Assembly (NCBI RefSeq): GCF_003001675.1
Contig: NZ_PVYW01000001.1
Location: 1 to 64,000 of the forward strand
DNA: 64,000 bases
Source: Cohnella sp. SGD-V74
GTDB lineage: Bacteria > Bacillota > Bacilli > Paenibacillales > Paenibacillaceae
Direction: 5' to 3'
The notes beneath the pieces are model-generated. The model did not search any database, was not told the origin of the DNA, and saw nothing but the letters and a program-made list of their open reading frames with translations. Positions 15,222 to 23,622 of the stretch are shown piece by piece. Position 1 is the stretch's first letter, and each line of letters starts with the position of its first letter. The translations under genes were made by a program, and so were the position numbers.

Positions 15222-15659
15222 TTAAGGAGCGCCTTGGGAAGCGATGCCCCAGAACACTTCCGGTCCGACCCTCTCGCCCGTGAACAGCAAGCCGAGCAGG
15301 CTTCCGCCGAAAATAAACGCGGAATAGATCGTCTCAGCGGCAGCCGGAGCGAGCAGATCCTGCGCGGTAAAGGCATACGTATCGGAGAATGCGGATAGGC
15401 GAACGTTCTGCACCAGCGTGTAGATGACGTTGGCCGGATTATAGACCGTCGTGCCGCGACAGATTTGAATGGCGAAGGTCGTGCCGAGGAGAAGAGAGCT
15501 GACGCCGACCATCCCCGTAAGCGTAATGACCTTGTTCGAGACGTTCTCCGTCTGCAAGCCGATAACGCCGAACAGCGCGGGAGTTGCAGTGATCGGGACG
15601 CCGGGAGCGCCGGATACGCCCGCGTTCATCGAACTGCGCAGATCCAAAAATCTACCCAT
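15222..15659 (-). CDS. Unknown 145-aa beta-rich protein, candidate spore-surface protein
   Basis: The ATG at 15659 has AAGGAGG nine bases upstream. The product has no signal peptide and few charges and looks all-beta: alternating Val/Thr/Leu stretches (VSNKVITLTGMVGVSSLL, TTVYNPANVIYTLVQNV, SDTYAFTAQDLLAPA). The tone recalls the C-terminal jelly-roll domains of exosporium or spore-filament proteins, but I cannot name a family. A CATACACTA element, matching the sigmaE/sigmaK -10 consensus, lies 32 bases upstream. With a SpoVIF-family gene on one side and protein-type glycosyltransferases on the other, a glycosylated spore-surface role is a reasonable guess. It has one cysteine. Confidence 0.65.
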   Translation of the reverse strand: MGRFLDLRSSMNAGVSGAPGVPITATPALFGVIGLQTENVSNKVITLTGMVGVSSLLLGTTFAIQICRGTTVYNPANVIYTLVQNVRLSAFSDTYAFTAQDLLAPAAAETIYSAFIFGGSLLGLLFTGERVGPEVFWGIASQGAP

Positions 15660-15690
15660 TGAGTTAACCTCCTTCATTGTGAAGTTGGTA

Positions 15691-15699
15691 TAGTGTATG
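15691..15699 (-). promoter_or_regulatory. Candidate sigmaE/sigmaK -10 element
   Basis: The minus strand reads CATACACTA, an exact match to the mother-cell consensus CATANNNTA, 32 bases before the ATG at 15659. The -35 side is weak. Confidence 0.45.
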
Positions 15700-15761
15700 T
15701 CCAATCGGCACGGATGCTTGGACAGACCTCACGGGGGTAGTTGTGTATTTTAGCGCGCGGA

Positions 15762-15806
15762 AGAGGCTGATCTATAAGCAGCGAATGCTGCTCAAGATCA
15801 GCCTCT
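15762..15806 (-). terminator. Long hairpin downstream of the SpoVIF-family gene
   Basis: AGAGGCTGATCT pairs perfectly with AGATCAGCCTCT, with an inner GCAGC/GCTGC stem. It starts 12 bases after the stop at 15819. There is no strong U-run, so it may be a terminator or an RNA-stability element. Confidence 0.6.
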
Positions 15807-15818
15807 CGCCGTCTTGCG

Positions 15819-16112
15819 TTATCTGAACATCGTATACAGTTTGAGCAGATGCAGCATGTTATTGGGATCGATTCTCTGGGCGATGATGAAGTTGACCAGT
15901 TGATCTTCCTGCGTCTCCGTGAGCGGTTCGCTCAAAATTTTGGCGAACGTCTTCACCCATCTTCTCACTTTGGCGCGGTCCTGGAGATCGTATTTCGTGG
16001 CGCCTTCCAAATGTCCTTTGATCTTCTCCTTGACGGCGGGATTTTTCATCTTCAGCTTTACGCGCTCGACGAATTCCGTCTTGATGCCGAACTTCTGATA
16101 ACCCGGGCTCAA
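15819..16112 (-). CDS. SpoVIF-family sporulation protein
   Basis: A 97-residue basic, helical protein resembling stage VI sporulation protein F, a late coat-assembly factor. The match rests on FVERVKLKMKNPAVKEKI, the central DRAKVRRWVKTFAKILSEPLT and EDQLVNFIIAQ, which follow the family pattern of a helix pair with a conserved polar Q-ED-V segment. A TTG start at 16112 has AGGAGCG upstream. It sits beside the candidate spore-surface gene. Sigma-factor control was not established from sequence. Confidence 0.65.
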   Translation of the reverse strand: MSPGYQKFGIKTEFVERVKLKMKNPAVKEKIKGHLEGATKYDLQDRAKVRRWVKTFAKILSEPLTETQEDQLVNFIIAQRIDPNNMLHLLKLYTMFR

Positions 16113-16183
16113 CGAGGGTCACGCTCCTTCCTGCGGCTGCTCGGTACATCTTATGCCGCGGGCGGACGCGCGATGACTCCCGC

Positions 16184-18235
16184 TCAGTCGAGCGGCTCGT
16201 CCCGAAGCTGCGTTTCCCTCGCCAAATAGTCTCTGAGCGGGCCGTAGGCCGGGGAGGACCAGAACGATTCCGAAGACGTCAGAGCGGCTGCGTCGTCCCT
16301 GGCCTGCTCCAGCACTTCGAAGTCGTTCAGCAGGTTGGCCAGCCGGAATTCCGGCATCCCGCTCTGCTTCGTTCCGAAAAACTCCCCCGGCCCCCGGATC
16401 TCCAAGTCCCGGCGGGAAATCTCGAAGCCGTCGTCCGTCTCCGTCATCGCCCTCATTCTCTCCTGGCCGTTTTCCGATTTCGGATCGGCGATCAGAATGC
16501 AGTACGACTGGTGCTCGCCCCGGCCGACCCGCCCCCGGAGCTGGTGAAGCTGGGACAAGCCGAACCGGTCCGCGTCCATGACGATCATCAGCGTCGCGTT
16601 CGGCACGTCCACTCCGACCTCAATTACCGTCGTGGAGACGAGCACATGCGTCTTCCCGGCAGCGAACTCCGCCATCGTCTCTTCCTTCTCCGCTGCCGTC
16701 ATCCGGCCGTGCAGCAGCCCGACCGTAAGCTCTGGCAAAGCTTGGGAGAGCTGGATGTGCAGGTCGATCGCGTTCTGGACGTCCAGCTTCTCCGACTCCT
16801 CGATCAGCGGGCAGATGAAGAACGTCTGCCTGCCGTCCGACGCTTCCTTGCGGATGAAGCCGAGCACCCGATCCATCATCTCGTGCTTCACCGAATACGT
16901 CTTGATCGGCTTGCGGCCTTTCGGCCGCTCCCGGAGCGTGGAGACGTCCATATCCCCGAACACCGTAATGGCCAGCGTGCGCGGAATCGGCGTCGCGGTC
17001 ATCGTCAGCACGTCCGGATTCATGCCTTTGCGCCTTAGAATGCTGCGCTGGTTCACGCCGAACCGATGCTGCTCATCTGTCACGACAAGGCCAAGGCTGC
17101 GGAAGAACACGTCCTCTTGAATGAGCGCATGCGTGCCGACGATGATGTCGAGCAGTCCCATCTGCAGCGACGCGATCAGATCCCGACGTTTGCGCTCGGT
17201 CAGGCTGCCGGTCAGCAAGCCTACCTGGATGCCGTAGGGCTCGAACATCTTGCCCAGCGATCGGGCATGCTGCTCGGCCAATATTTCCGTCGGCACCATC
17301 AGAGCTCCCTGATGTCCCGCGCGCACGGTTGCGTACAGCGCCACCGCCGCCACGACCGTCTTGCCGGAGCCCACGTCTCCTTGCAGCAGCCGGTTCATCA
17401 CGTAAGGCTGCTTCATATCGTGCAAAATCTCGTTGATGACCTGCTTCTGCGAACCGGTCAACTCGAACGGAAGCGCCCCGACGAACGCACGAATCTCGTC
17501 GTTGTCAACAGCGTGAACAAGTCCGTCCGTCTTCCGCGAATGCATCGCCCGGTACGCTTGCAGCTTCAATTGAAACAGGAACAGCTCCTCGTACACCATC
17601 CGGCGTCGGGCTTCCTGTCCGTCCTTCGTATTTTCCGGCTTATGAATGCCGGCGATCGCGTCCTTGCGGGCCATCAGCCCGTGCTTGTCCGTCAGCTCCG
17701 GCGGCAGAATCTCCGGAATATACGCGCCGAACTGGGTCAGCGCCTTGTCGATCAAGCCCCTCATCGCCGACTGGGTAATGTCGCCTCCGACGGAGTAAAC
17801 CGGCTGCAAGGTGCCCGTCTTCGCGCCGCCGCGGTCCGGAAACTCCGAATCCGCCACGGTCAGCTGCCGCCGCCGCTGATCCCACTTGCCGGTCAGCGTA
17901 ATTTCCCGCTCGAGCGTAAGCTGCTCCTTCAGGAACGCCCGGTTGAACCAGACGGCGGTCACGAGCGTCGCATCGACCGTCACGCGGCAGAGCAGCCTCG
18001 ACTTGCCGCCGTACCTCTGCAGCGAGGGAAGGGACGCGATTGTCCCCTGAATCGTAATTCTCTCGCCGTCTTTCACTTCCCGCAGATCGCGGATGCGGTA
18101 ATCCTCGTACCGAAACGGATAATATTCGATCAGCTCTCCGACGGTGGAAATGCCCAAGGCGTGGAACTCCCCCGCTTTGCGGGGACCCACGCCTTGAAGT
18201 TTCGTCAGAGGAATTTGGAACAATGAGATAGACAT
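16184..18235 (-). CDS. recG: ATP-dependent DNA helicase RecG
   Basis: A 683-residue RecG of normal length. It unwinds and reverses stalled forks and branch-migrates Holliday junctions. The N-terminal wedge/OB region spans about 60-160 and helicase motifs follow: Walker A GDVGSGKT (286-293), the DEQH box (387-390), TATPIPRTLA, RGRVGRGEHQSYC and the RecG-type ISRRDLEIRGPGEFFG near the end. The start at 18235 has AAAGAGG upstream. It follows degV by 27 bases and keeps the yloV-recG neighbourhood known from Bacillus, although the fapR-plsX genes that usually come next are absent here. Confidence 0.97.
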   Translation of the reverse strand: MSISLFQIPLTKLQGVGPRKAGEFHALGISTVGELIEYYPFRYEDYRIRDLREVKDGERITIQGTIASLPSLQRYGGKSRLLCRVTVDATLVTAVWFNRAFLKEQLTLEREITLTGKWDQRRRQLTVADSEFPDRGGAKTGTLQPVYSVGGDITQSAMRGLIDKALTQFGAYIPEILPPELTDKHGLMARKDAIAGIHKPENTKDGQEARRRMVYEELFLFQLKLQAYRAMHSRKTDGLVHAVDNDEIRAFVGALPFELTGSQKQVINEILHDMKQPYVMNRLLQGDVGSGKTVVAAVALYATVRAGHQGALMVPTEILAEQHARSLGKMFEPYGIQVGLLTGSLTERKRRDLIASLQMGLLDIIVGTHALIQEDVFFRSLGLVVTDEQHRFGVNQRSILRRKGMNPDVLTMTATPIPRTLAITVFGDMDVSTLRERPKGRKPIKTYSVKHEMMDRVLGFIRKEASDGRQTFFICPLIEESEKLDVQNAIDLHIQLSQALPELTVGLLHGRMTAAEKEETMAEFAAGKTHVLVSTTVIEVGVDVPNATLMIVMDADRFGLSQLHQLRGRVGRGEHQSYCILIADPKSENGQERMRAMTETDDGFEISRRDLEIRGPGEFFGTKQSGMPEFRLANLLNDFEVLEQARDDAAALTSSESFWSSPAYGPLRDYLARETQLRDEPLD

Positions 18236-18262
18236 AAGACCAACCTCTTTATCTGCTTGCCT

Positions 18263-19123
18263 CTATCGGGAGCCGAGCGGGAACACGAACAATCCGATCG
18301 TTCCCGGCCCCGCATGCGCGCCGATGACCGGCCCGATCTCGGTCTCCTCGTATTCCTTCACGTTAAGCTTGCTCTTGAGCAGCTCGGCCATCTCCGCCGC
18401 CCCGTCCGAGTATCCCGGCGTAATCGCCACGATCAGGCTCACCGGCGTGTCCTTCAGATCGGTTTCCAGCACTTCGACGATGCGGGACATCGCCCGCTTC
18501 TGGCCTCTGGCCTTGTCGAACGGGTACACGAAGCCTTCCTTGTCGATCGACAGAATCGGCTTAATGTTCAGCAGCGAGCCGAGCACGGCCGAAGCCTTCC
18601 CGATGCGGCCGCCTTTCTGCAAGTATTCAAGCGTGTCCACGAGAAAATAAAGGCGAAGCTCCGAGCGCATTCGCTCGACCTCGGCGATAATGTCGGCTTT
18701 GTCCGCGCCGGCTTGCGCCAGCTCGGCCGCTCTGACGACGATTTTGCCGTAGCCGAAGGAAGCGGACTTCGAATCGATGACCGTCACGTCGGCATCGTCG
18801 TCCAGCATCGACTTGGCGATCGTCGCCGACTGGTACGTGCCGCTCATCGCGCTCGACAGCTGAATGGAGATAACCGAATGGCCTTCGTCCGTCAGCCTCT
18901 TGTACACCTCGTGGAAATCGGCCGGAGAAGGCTGCGAGGATGTCGCAAGCTTGCCGAAGCTCGCCAGCTTCTTATAAAAATCCGCCGGCTGAAGCTCAAT
19001 GTTGTCCAGGTAGCTTTCTGCGCCGAAATTCACCTTCAGAGGTACCATCTCGATGCCAAGCTTCTCCCTTGTCGCCAGCGGGATATCCGCCGTGCTGTCC
19101 GTGACCACAACAATCGATGCCAT
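18263..19123 (-). CDS. DegV-family fatty-acid-binding protein (FakB-type)
   Basis: A 286-residue DegV protein. Family members (FakB) bind a fatty acid and present it to the kinase FakA for phosphorylation, which feeds exogenous fatty acids into phospholipid synthesis. Seen are VVTDSTADIP at the N-terminus, TSQPSPADF (the conserved T-S-Q/P loop), SSAMSGTYQSA and HAGPGTIGLFV at the C-terminus. AGAGGAG precedes the start. It lies 29 bases after the fakA homologue, which makes the pairing direct. Confidence 0.92.
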   Translation of the reverse strand: MASIVVVTDSTADIPLATREKLGIEMVPLKVNFGAESYLDNIELQPADFYKKLASFGKLATSSQPSPADFHEVYKRLTDEGHSVISIQLSSAMSGTYQSATIAKSMLDDDADVTVIDSKSASFGYGKIVVRAAELAQAGADKADIIAEVERMRSELRLYFLVDTLEYLQKGGRIGKASAVLGSLLNIKPILSIDKEGFVYPFDKARGQKRAMSRIVEVLETDLKDTPVSLIVAITPGYSDGAAEMAELLKSKLNVKEYEETEIGPVIGAHAGPGTIGLFVFPLGSR

Positions 19124-19152
19124 AGCCTGTCTCCTCTCGCCTCACATGAATT

Positions 19153-20964
19153 TTACGGTTCGACCGCGAACAAGTACGGATACAGCGGCTGGCCGCCCTC
19201 GTGAACCTCGACCTCCGCGTCCGGATAAGTCTCCCCGAGCCATCTTGCCAGCTCTTCGGTCTGCTCCTCGTCCGCGCCCTCCCCGGTCAGCACCGTCAGA
19301 ATCTCCTCGCCGGTCGCCAGAAGCGATCCGAGCAGCCCCTTCGCCGCTTCCGGCAAGCTCTCGTCCGACACGACGATCTTCTTGTCCTGAATGCCGATGT
19401 AGTGGCCTTCCTTGATCTGCACGCCGTCCATCTCGGTATCCCTGACCGCCTTCGTGACCGAGCCCGTCACGACCCGTTCGAACGCTTTCGTCATTCTGTC
19501 GATGTTCGTCTGCTCCGGCTCGCTTTCCTGGAACGCCAGCATCGCCGCCATGCCTTGCGGCAGCGTGCGGGTCGGAAGCACCGTCACCGGACGCTCCGCC
19601 AGTTCCGCCGCCTGCTTCGCCGCCATGATGATATTCGGATTGTTCGGCAGCACGATGACATGATGCGCGGACAACGAAGCGATGGCGCCGAGCAGATCCT
19701 CCGTGCTCGGATTCATGCTCTGGCCGCCGGAGAGCACTATGTCGACTCCGAGGCTGCGGAACAGCTCCGCATTGCCGTCGCCGACGCTGACCGCCACAAT
19801 GCCGTACGAGGCCAGCTCGTAGACGTCGGGATTCGGCTCGCTCTCCGGAGAAGCGGTAACGGCCGGCAGGTCGACGACGCCCGGAAGCGCGTAATCGACT
19901 TTCGGCGTTTCCTGCGAAGCATGAGTCTCCTTCGGAGCGGAGAAAGCTGGCGCGTCATGATTCTGAGCCAGCAGCTCGCGATGCTGCTCCTGCATGTTCA
20001 GGATATGAATTTGCGTAATTTCCCCGTACGCGAGCGCCAGATTCAGCACATCGCCGGGGCGGCGGGAATGAACGTGCACCTTGACGATGTTGTCGTCCTC
20101 GATCAGGATGATCGAATCGCCGTCGCGTTCGAGCGCCTGCCTGAACGTGCGCTCCGGGAACGGAGCCGCCGTCGTGAAGCGCTGAATGAAAAACTCCATA
20201 TCGTAAGGGAAAGCGATGCTTTCCGTCGTAATTTTCGATTGCGCGGACGTTGCCGCGGAAGCCGGCTTGCGCTCCGGCGCGGGCGCGATGGAAGGCGCGG
20301 GGCGCACTTCGGCCGGACGCGCAGCCGAATCTTCCGAATCCGGGGCGCTGCCGCTCAAGTAATCGACGAAGCCCTCGTAAATATAGACGAGGCCTTGGCC
20401 GCCGGAATCGACGACACCGACCTGCTTCAGCACAGGCAGCATGTCCTGCGTCCGCGCGAGCGTCTCAAGCGCTTTGGCGTACACCTCGCGCATCAGCTCC
20501 GTCAGATCCGCCGTGCGGCGCGCCACGGTCAGCCCATGCTTGGCCGCTTCCCGGGCCACTGTGAGAATCGTTCCTTCGACCGGCTTGACCACCGCTTTGT
20601 AAGCGGTATCAACTCCCTGTTGCAGGGCACTCGCGAACAGGGGCGCCGTAAGCTCGCGTTGGCCTGTTATTGCGCGCGCGAAACCGCGGAACAATTGGGA
20701 CAGAATAACGCCCGAATTGCCCCGCGCTCCCATCAGAAGCCCTTTGGACAGCACTTCCGCCGCCCTGCCGGCTTCCTCCGAAGGCTTATTTTTCAATTCG
20801 GCCACGCCGGCCGACATCGTTAAGTTCATATTCGTTCCCGTGTCGCCGTCCGGCACGGGAAATACGTTCAGGGCGTTGACGCGTTCCTCGTTGCGGGACA
20901 ATCTCTCCGCGCCGAGCAAGATCATGGCCGCCCATTCACTTCCGTTCAAGAAGCGCTTACTCAA
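19153..20964 (-). CDS. fakA: Fatty acid kinase catalytic subunit FakA (YloV)
   Basis: A 603-residue DAK2-domain protein. The N-terminal ~200 residues form the kinase domain with FPVPDGDTGTNM (metal/ATP-binding Asp residues) and MGARGNSGVILSQLFRG. The middle and C-terminal FakB-docking region includes VHVHSRRPGDVLNLAL and the DegV-like ending. The middle holds an Ala/Pro/Glu-rich linker (about 210-245) typical of Paenibacillaceae copies. A TTG start at 20964 follows AAGGGG. It is downstream of the Gls24 gene as in Bacillus. Confidence 0.93.
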   Translation of the reverse strand: MSKRFLNGSEWAAMILLGAERLSRNEERVNALNVFPVPDGDTGTNMNLTMSAGVAELKNKPSEEAGRAAEVLSKGLLMGARGNSGVILSQLFRGFARAITGQRELTAPLFASALQQGVDTAYKAVVKPVEGTILTVAREAAKHGLTVARRTADLTELMREVYAKALETLARTQDMLPVLKQVGVVDSGGQGLVYIYEGFVDYLSGSAPDSEDSAARPAEVRPAPSIAPAPERKPASAATSAQSKITTESIAFPYDMEFFIQRFTTAAPFPERTFRQALERDGDSIILIEDDNIVKVHVHSRRPGDVLNLALAYGEITQIHILNMQEQHRELLAQNHDAPAFSAPKETHASQETPKVDYALPGVVDLPAVTASPESEPNPDVYELASYGIVAVSVGDGNAELFRSLGVDIVLSGGQSMNPSTEDLLGAIASLSAHHVIVLPNNPNIIMAAKQAAELAERPVTVLPTRTLPQGMAAMLAFQESEPEQTNIDRMTKAFERVVTGSVTKAVRDTEMDGVQIKEGHYIGIQDKKIVVSDESLPEAAKGLLGSLLATGEEILTVLTGEGADEEQTEELARWLGETYPDAEVEVHEGGQPLYPYLFAVEP

Positions 20965-20991
20965 TGATGAATTCCCCTTCCCTAAAATGAG

Positions 20992-21351
20992 CTACTTCAG
21001 TACTCGCACTCCTTGAACGTTTACGTTCACTTGGTCGACACGCAGGCCGACGACTTCTTCCAGCACGTACTTCACTTTGGATTGAATGTTGTGGGCGACT
21101 TCGGAAATCTTCGTTCCGTAGCTGACGATGACGTACAGATCCAGATGAACCTGCTCGCCTTCGTGGCGGACTTCAACGCCGCGCGACAGGTTTTCCCGTC
21201 CCAGCAGCTCCGCGATCCCGTCCTTCAAGCCTTTGCGGGACGCCATGCCGACCAGTCCATAACAATCCAATGCCGCCGAACCGGCAACCACGGCGATTAC
21301 TTGATCCGCTACGTCAATCTTTCCGTTCTCCGAGACGAGCTGCAGAGGCAT
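20992..21351 (-). CDS. yloU: Asp23/Gls24 family envelope stress protein (YloU)
   Basis: A 119-residue Asp23/Gls24 protein, small and cytoplasmic, often tied to envelope homeostasis. Seen are VIAVVAGSAALDCYGLVGMA, the charged GLKDGIAELLGRENLSRGV and the C-terminal VDQVNVNVQGVRV. GGAGTG precedes the start. It is divergent from rpmB and upstream of fakA, exactly as in the Bacillus ylo cluster. A second, more divergent member lies at 63463-63840. Confidence 0.93.
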   Translation of the reverse strand: MPLQLVSENGKIDVADQVIAVVAGSAALDCYGLVGMASRKGLKDGIAELLGRENLSRGVEVRHEGEQVHLDLYVIVSYGTKISEVAHNIQSKVKYVLEEVVGLRVDQVNVNVQGVRVLK

Positions 21352-21481
21352 GGAAATTCACTCCTTTATGGCTTATTATGGACTATACCTCATTGTACTA
21401 TAAAAAAACGGGAGAATGAAGCCGTTAAGCTGTCATTTCTCGCGATTAAACCGCAAAAGCTTGAGGTACGCGCTTTTTTCG

Positions 21482-21510
21482 TTGCATCCGGATACGCGCT
21501 ATGCTAAGAT
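21482..21510 (+). promoter_or_regulatory. SigmaA promoter of rpmB
   Basis: TTGCAT (21482-21487), 17 bases, TAAGAT (21505-21510), 41 bases before the rpmB ATG. Confidence 0.6.
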
Positions 21511-21551
21511 AATGAAGTATTTGTATGGACGTGGCAAGGAGGTGTATTTTA

Positions 21552-21740
21552 ATGGCTCGTAAATGTTATATCACAGGTAAAACGCCAGGTTCGGGCAACC
21601 ACAAGTCTCACGCGAACAACACTTCCCGCCGTACTTGGGGGGTTAACGTACAAAAAGTGCGCATTCTGGTGAACGGCAAGCCTAAGCGTGTATATGTCAG
21701 CGCCAAGGCTCTGAAATCCGGAGCGGTAACCCGCGTATAA
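21552..21740 (+). CDS. rpmB: 50S ribosomal protein L28
   Basis: A 62-residue L28 starting [16 protein letters not shown], with [14 protein letters not shown] and the ending [18 protein letters not shown] lies nine bases before the ATG at 21552, so the nine extra upstream codons are not used. It is the only plus-strand gene between recG and remA, transcribed divergently from yloU and toward spoVM. A strong terminator follows. It has one cysteine and no zinc-binding CXXC pairs, so it is not the zinc-ribbon L28 form. Confidence 0.98.
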   Translation: MARKCYITGKTPGSGNHKSHANNTSRRTWGVNVQKVRILVNGKPKRVYVSAKALKSGAVTRV

Positions 21741-21768
21741 GGATAGACCGATTCGACCATGAGAAAAG

Positions 21769-21800
21769 AACCGTCAGACTCGTCTGACGGTTTTTCTTTT
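21769..21800 (+). terminator. Rho-independent terminator of rpmB
   Basis: AACCGTCAGA pairs with TCTGACGGTT around CTCG, followed by TTTCTTTTT. Confidence 0.9.
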
Positions 21801-21822
21801 TATGCTTGCCTACTACGAGGCG

Positions 21823-21903
21823 TCAATTTTTGTGAAAAGTGTTGAGAATCGCTTTGACGAAGCCACCTAAAAATTTCGGCAGCTTGATGGTGTAAAACTT
21901 CAT
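21823..21903 (-). CDS. spoVM: Stage V sporulation protein M
   Basis: A 26-residue peptide, MKFYTIKLPKFLGGFVKAIL followed by NTFHKN. It is almost identical to B. subtilis SpoVM, the amphipathic helix that marks the curved forespore membrane and anchors SpoIVA for coat assembly. Its conserved Pro9 and the amphipathic layout are intact. It is too short for routine gene calling. GGAGGAGGG precedes the ATG at 21903. It sits between rpe and rpmB as in Bacillus, where thiN normally lies between rpe and spoVM but is absent here. A sigmaE promoter lies upstream. Confidence 0.97.
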   Translation of the reverse strand: MKFYTIKLPKFLGGFVKAILNTFHKN

Positions 21904-21973
21904 CGTCCCATCCCTCCTCCGCAGGCTGAACCCTCGCAAGCTTCTTCTCTTCGCCGAAGCCGCTACTGATTCC

Positions 21974-22003
21974 AATGTATGCAGGAGAAGTTTTGTCCTA
22001 TGC
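21974..22003 (-). promoter_or_regulatory. SigmaE promoter of spoVM
   Basis: GCATAGG (21997-22003), 15 bases, CATACATT (21974-21981) on the minus strand. The -10 matches the sigmaE consensus exactly and the spacing is right. It lies between the spoVM start and the rpe stop. B. subtilis spoVM is known to be sigmaE-dependent. Confidence 0.75.
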
Positions 22004-22014
22004 CAGACAAATTG

Positions 22015-22659
22015 TCAACGCAGGGAAGCAATTGCCTCCGCCCGGTCCGCGTGTCCGAAAATATACGTCCCCGCCACCAAGGAATTCGCTCCGGCTTCCT
22101 TGACGAGCGCTGCGGTAGCTGCGTTAATTCCGCCGTCCACCTGGACGTAAATATCGTTTCTGCCGTGACGCTCGAGCATATGGCGCAGATCGCGCAGCTT
22201 GGACAGCATCGCGGGAAGGAAGCTTTGGCCCCCGAACCCGGGATTGATCGTCATAATGAGAATAAGGTCGATCTCATCCAGCATGTATTCCAGCACGGAC
22301 AGCGGAGTATGCGGATTCAAGGCGACTCCCGCCTTCATGCCAAGCTCCTTCGCTTCCGTTAGAGTACGGTGCAGGTGGACGCACGCTTCGGGATGCACCG
22401 TCACCCGCTCGGCGCCGGCTTTGGTCAGCGCGGGAAACAGCGACTGCGGGTTCTCCACCATCAAGTGCACGTCGAAAAACAGCTTCGTGACCGGGCGGAT
22501 CATCTCCACGATCGGCGGTCCGAACGTCAGGTTCGGCACGAAATGTCCATCCATAATATCAATATGTACCCAATCCGCTCCGGCTGCTTCAATGCTGCGA
22601 ATTTCATCGCCTAGCTTAGAGAAGTCCGAAGCGAGAATGGACGGGGCGATAATCGTCAT
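22015..22659 (-). CDS. rpe: Ribulose-phosphate 3-epimerase
   Basis: A 214-residue TIM-barrel enzyme that interconverts ribulose 5-phosphate and xylulose 5-phosphate in the pentose phosphate pathway. Seen are IAPSILASDFSKLGDEI, the metal-ligand motif WVHIDIMDGHFVPN, FFDVHLMVENP, TINPGFGGQSF and VQVDGGIN. The length is normal. The ATG at 22659 lies one base after the rsgA stop, so the two are co-translated in the prkC-rsgA-rpe unit. Confidence 0.97.
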   Translation of the reverse strand: MTIIAPSILASDFSKLGDEIRSIEAAGADWVHIDIMDGHFVPNLTFGPPIVEMIRPVTKLFFDVHLMVENPQSLFPALTKAGAERVTVHPEACVHLHRTLTEAKELGMKAGVALNPHTPLSVLEYMLDEIDLILIMTINPGFGGQSFLPAMLSKLRDLRHMLERHGRNDIYVQVDGGINAATAALVKEAGANSLVAGTYIFGHADRAEAIASLR

Positions 22660-22660
22660 G

Positions 22661-23572
22661 TCAGTACCTCCGCTTGTTTTCTTTCCACTCCGTCATGAAA
22701 CTTGCGTAATTGTCGTATCGGCTGACGGCAATCCGTCCTTGCTCCTTCGCCTCCAGCACGGCGCATTGCGGCTCGTGCGTGTGCGTGCAGCCCCGGAATT
22801 TGCAGGCGGACGACAGCTCCGCGAATTCGCGGAAGCACGATCCGATCTCGTCAATGCCGAGCTCGGCGAAATCCAGCTGACTGAAGCCGGGAGTATCGGC
22901 CATGTAGCCGCCCCCTGCGAGCGGAACAAGCTCGACGTGACGCGTCGTATGCTTGCCGCGTCCCAGCTTGTCGCTGATCTCGTTCGTCTCAAGCTTCAGC
23001 CCAGGCACGAGCGCGTTGACGAGCGACGACTTGCCGACGCCGGACTGGCCCGCAAGCACGTTGATGTGTCCGGCCAGTTCGGCCCGCAGCTCGTCCAGCC
23101 CTTCGCCCAGATGAGCGCTCGTCTTCAGCACCCGATACCCGATCGAGGAGTACAAGGCTTCCGCTGCCGCGACATCCCGGCGAATACGTTCGCCTTCTTC
23201 CCCTTCGGGAATCCGGTCCAGCTTCGTCAGCACGATCACCGCATCCAGGCCGGCATGCTCGATGTGCACGAGAAACTTGTCGAGCAGGCCGAGACTCAGC
23301 TCGGGCCTGACGACGGAAAACGCGAGCACGGCCAGATCGGCGTTGGCGACCGGCGGACGCACGAGTTCCGAGGAACGGGGGAGGATTTCGTCCACCGTCC
23401 CTTCCCCGTTCTCCGTCTCGCCGTAGACGACGCGATCCCCGACCAGCGGAGACTCGCCCCGCTTCTTGAAGATGCCTCTGCCCCGGCACTGCACCGGCTC
23501 TCCGCCGTGCTCGCCCTGCACGTAATAATATCCGCTTAACGCTTTAACGATAATGCCCTCGGGCACTCGCAT
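22661..23572 (-). CDS. rsgA: Ribosome small subunit-dependent GTPase A
   Basis: A 303-residue circularly permuted GTPase that helps 30S maturation. It has an N-terminal OB fold, G4 (LTKLD), G1 (GQSGVGKSSLVNAL), G3 (DTPGFSQ) and the C-terminal zinc site CKFRGCTHTHEPQC. The G motifs occur in the permuted order expected of the family. It lies 50 bases after prkC and directly before rpe, the standard arrangement. Confidence 0.97.
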   Translation of the reverse strand: MRVPEGIIVKALSGYYYVQGEHGGEPVQCRGRGIFKKRGESPLVGDRVVYGETENGEGTVDEILPRSSELVRPPVANADLAVLAFSVVRPELSLGLLDKFLVHIEHAGLDAVIVLTKLDRIPEGEEGERIRRDVAAAEALYSSIGYRVLKTSAHLGEGLDELRAELAGHINVLAGQSGVGKSSLVNALVPGLKLETNEISDKLGRGKHTTRHVELVPLAGGGYMADTPGFSQLDFAELGIDEIGSCFREFAELSSACKFRGCTHTHEPQCAVLEAKEQGRIAVSRYDNYASFMTEWKENKRRY

Positions 23573-23622
23573 GCAGCTCCTTTTGCCTTCCGGCCCAGCT
23601 TGCCGACGATTGGAGCCGCCCG

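Noticed and set aside
19201..20823. Long plus-strand open frame opposite fakA
   Set aside because: It mirrors the codon bias of fakA, is Arg/His-rich, has no ribosome binding site and resembles no family.
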